Origin: an uncultured Clostridia bacterium
GTDB lineage: Bacteria; Bacillota; Clostridia; Lachnospirales; Anaerotignaceae
Reading direction: 5' to 3'
Assembly: GCA_910587195.1 (NCBI GenBank)
Contig: CAJUKL010000055.1
Span: 1 to 6,502, forward strand
Length of the DNA: 6,502 bases
Position 1 is the first letter of the stretch; each line of letters starts with the position of its first letter. The notes under the pieces are model-generated. The model was not told where the DNA came from. It saw only the letters and a list, made by a program, of their open reading frames with translations, and did not search any database. Positions 5,002 through 6,502 of the stretch are shown piece by piece. The translations under genes were made by a program, and so were the position numbers.

Positions 5002-5919
5002 ATGGATAGAACGACAGCAACAAATTTTACAGTTTTGTGTATGTTTTTAAACCTGTTATTTTGGACATTTGTGTGGGAACCAGTTGCAATGACCTTACAT
5101 TTACCAACTTTGTTTCAGTTAAGTTTATTTCAAGTGATATTATTTATTGTGCCAAGTGTGCTGTATATTTTTTTCACAAAGCTACAACCAAAGCAAGTTT
5201 TGCGTTTAAACCCTATTACTATTAAAAATATCATTCTTATCATTTGTATTGCCGTCACAGTACAGCCAAGTATGGCGATGTTGTCCTACTTGTCCTCCTA
5301 TATTTTTCAAAACAACATTTCAGCAACGCTGTATGCACATAGTGATGCAAACATTTTTTTACTTTTGCTTTCTGTGGCGATAGTGCCAGCGATATGTGAG
5401 GAAGTATTTTTCAGAGGTATTGTATTTTATAATTTGCAAAACTTGCGACTCAAGCAAGCATGTTGCATCACTGGTTTTTACTTTGGGCTGATGCATATGG
5501 ATTTACAGCAAATATCGTATACCTTTGCGATAGGGGTATTTTTTTGTTTTCTGGTGTATCGTACCAATACCGTTTATGCGTCGATGCTGGCACATTTTGT
5601 CATCAATAGTAGTCAGGCACTCTATAGCGCACTCATCAGTCGTATGCAGCAAGAAGGGATATTAGGGGCAATTGAGGAACTGCTTGCACCGAAAGGGGAA
5701 TTTCATTCTGTAGGGATGATGTTTTTGTTTTCGATACCGTTTTTTGTAGGTTTTTTGTGGCTATTTTGTAAAGCAAATCCGCCGCAAAGGATACTAACGG
5801 AGCAAGGCTTTCCGCAGTATCGCCCCAACCGAAAATGTAGGGAAACGCCCTATGATGTTTTTTTCTATGCTGTTATCGGGATTTATGTGCTGATGGCGGT
5901 AGTGCCACAGATATTTTAA
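5002..5919 (+). CDS. CPBP-family intramembrane glutamic endopeptidase
   Basis: CPBP (ABI/Rce1-like) proteins are membrane proteases; bacterial members process peptides or membrane substrates and some give bacteriocin self-immunity. The 305-residue protein carries the three catalytic motifs: EEVFFR at 133-138 (E133, E134, R138), FGLMH at 161-165 (H165) and HFVIN at 198-202 (H198, N202). Around them lie about seven or eight hydrophobic segments, roughly at 11-30, 41-59, 74-97, 116-132, 153-164, 171-186, 236-256 and 286-303. A basic, proline-containing loop lies between the last two (about 257-285). The ATG at 5002 is the only reasonable start, though its ribosome binding site is distant. The gene diverges from moxR and converges on the Ig-like gene, sharing four bases at the stop codons. 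The substrate cannot be predicted. Confidence 0.93.
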   Translation: MDRTTATNFTVLCMFLNLLFWTFVWEPVAMTLHLPTLFQLSLFQVILFIVPSVLYIFFTKLQPKQVLRLNPITIKNIILIICIAVTVQPSMAMLSYLSSYIFQNNISATLYAHSDANIFLLLLSVAIVPAICEEVFFRGIVFYNLQNLRLKQACCITGFYFGLMHMDLQQISYTFAIGVFFCFLVYRTNTVYASMLAHFVINSSQALYSALISRMQQEGILGAIEELLAPKGEFHSVGMMFLFSIPFFVGFLWLFCKANPPQRILTEQGFPQYRPNRKCRETPYDVFFYAVIGIYVLMAVVPQIF

Positions 5920-6502
5920 AAGAAAGCCCCACTCTCATGGGAGAATGGGGCTAAAATTATGCTATTTTTAACTGAAGCTGTTATTGTAGAAGTATCATTA
6001 TTTATAAATGTAAACCAGTCTACATTACCAGTTAATGTAGTATCAAAGGTAGAACCATCCAATGTAATAGTAGCTTCATTGCCTGTACCAGTGGAAAGTA
6101 AACCATCAGCGTTAGCACCTTGTATGGTTGTAGTGCTTGTTGCTGCAGTTACTGTTGGAGCTGTCAAAGTAATTGTGATTGATTTAGATGTTTCAGTCTG
6201 ACCATCTATTGTAGCAGAAGCAGTTACAGTAATTGTTCCTGCAGTTTGTGCTGCTGCTATATCTAATGTTCCTGTAGCACTAGTTCCAGAAATAGTACCT
6301 GTATTGGTTGTAAATCCTGTGCCAGATGCTAATTGTCTTTTCCTGCTTCAGCTGTAAAAGTAACATCTCCTGTTGTACCAGAAGGTACAGTTGCTGTTAT
6401 TTGTACAGTTTTTGCTGTTCCATCTAATGTAACTGTAGTGTTATCTGCTGTAGCTGTAATTTTTGCGCTACCATCTGGTGTGGTTACAGTAACATTATTA
6501 AG
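5916..6502 (-). pseudogene. Frameshifted 3' part of a Thr/Ala-rich Ig-like surface protein
   Basis: The 5' part lies beyond the right edge. From 6502 an open frame gives 57 residues, starting LNNVTVTTPDGSAKITATAD, and ends at a TAG at 6329-6331. A second frame, open from 6347 to the TAA at 5916-5918, continues in the same style (LASGTGFTTNTGTISGTS, then TITVTASATIDGQTETSK). The two join smoothly if one base is restored near 6335-6341. The Thr/Ser/Ala/Gly-rich alternating pattern fits bacterial Ig-like domains of secreted or wall-linked proteins. There is no sorting signal, membrane anchor or S-layer motif at the C-terminus. The last dozen residues are coded by the terminator hairpin, so the natural stop seems lost. 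It may be a pseudogene, or a real gene with a sequencing error; family confidence is moderate. Confidence 0.7.
5919..5952 (-). terminator. Intrinsic terminator for the minus-strand Ig-like gene
   Basis: AGCCCCACTCTC at 5925-5936 pairs with GAGAATGGGGCT at 5941-5952 with one C:A mismatch and a 4-base loop. On the minus strand the stem runs directly into TTTCTTTT, a proper U-tract. On the plus strand AAAATTATG follows, so it is a poor terminator for the CPBP gene. It lies inside the open frame of the Ig-like gene. Confidence 0.8.

Noticed and set aside
5959..6201. Plus-strand open frame opposite the Ig-like gene
   Set aside because: It has no ribosome binding site, and its Val/Ser-rich translation is the mirror of the Thr/Ala-rich codons on the other strand.
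6329..6350. Programmed -1 frameshifting to join the two Ig-like frames
   Set aside because: The A4 run in GGAAAAG is not a standard slippery heptamer in the right phase, and I saw no downstream stimulator. A simple indel is more likely.

Overview
The window looks like chromosome from a low-GC, Gram-positive anaerobe of the Clostridia type. It is AT-rich throughout, has strong AAGGAG/GAGG-type ribosome binding sites, uses consensus sigma-A style promoters, and carries protein families typical of that class: a LUD-domain protein, a MoxR/DUF58 pair and a CPBP protease. I would not name a genus from this sequence alone.

Layout from left to right. Positions 1-378 have no gene and hold two diverged copies of a roughly 120-base unit, spaced about 185 bases apart and full of small hairpins. 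Positions 379-2710 hold a three-gene cluster read on the minus strand. In transcription order it is an unrecognised 171-residue protein, chorismate synthase (aroC, best read from a TTG start), and a LUD-domain protein whose ribosome binding site overlaps the aroC stop. Positions 2711-2992 are non-coding, with a perfect 12-base-pair dyad, a possible terminator and a third, partial copy of the repeat sequence. Positions 2993-4838 hold a translationally coupled pair on the minus strand, a MoxR-type AAA ATPase followed by a DUF58 protein, driven by a near-consensus promoter. A 163-base divergent intergenic region separates this pair from a plus-strand CPBP intramembrane protease at 5002-5919. From 5916 to the right edge lies the 3' part of a Thr/Ala-rich, Ig-like surface-type protein on the minus strand. 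It is broken by a frameshift near 6335-6341, and its reading frame runs through its own terminator hairpin.

How the genes fit together. aroC makes chorismate, the branch point to aromatic amino acids and folate, and it is probably co-transcribed with the unknown gene and the LUD gene; no pathway link between the three is visible. MoxR and DUF58 normally act as a module in which the ATPase remodels or activates a von Willebrand-like partner. Here the usual membrane vWA and transglutaminase companions are not next to them. CPBP proteases cut or process membrane substrates. The divergent arrangement with moxR is suggestive but does not show a functional link. The parts most worth a second look are the intergenic repeat family and the decayed 3' end of the Ig-like gene. 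I found no clearly new multi-gene system.
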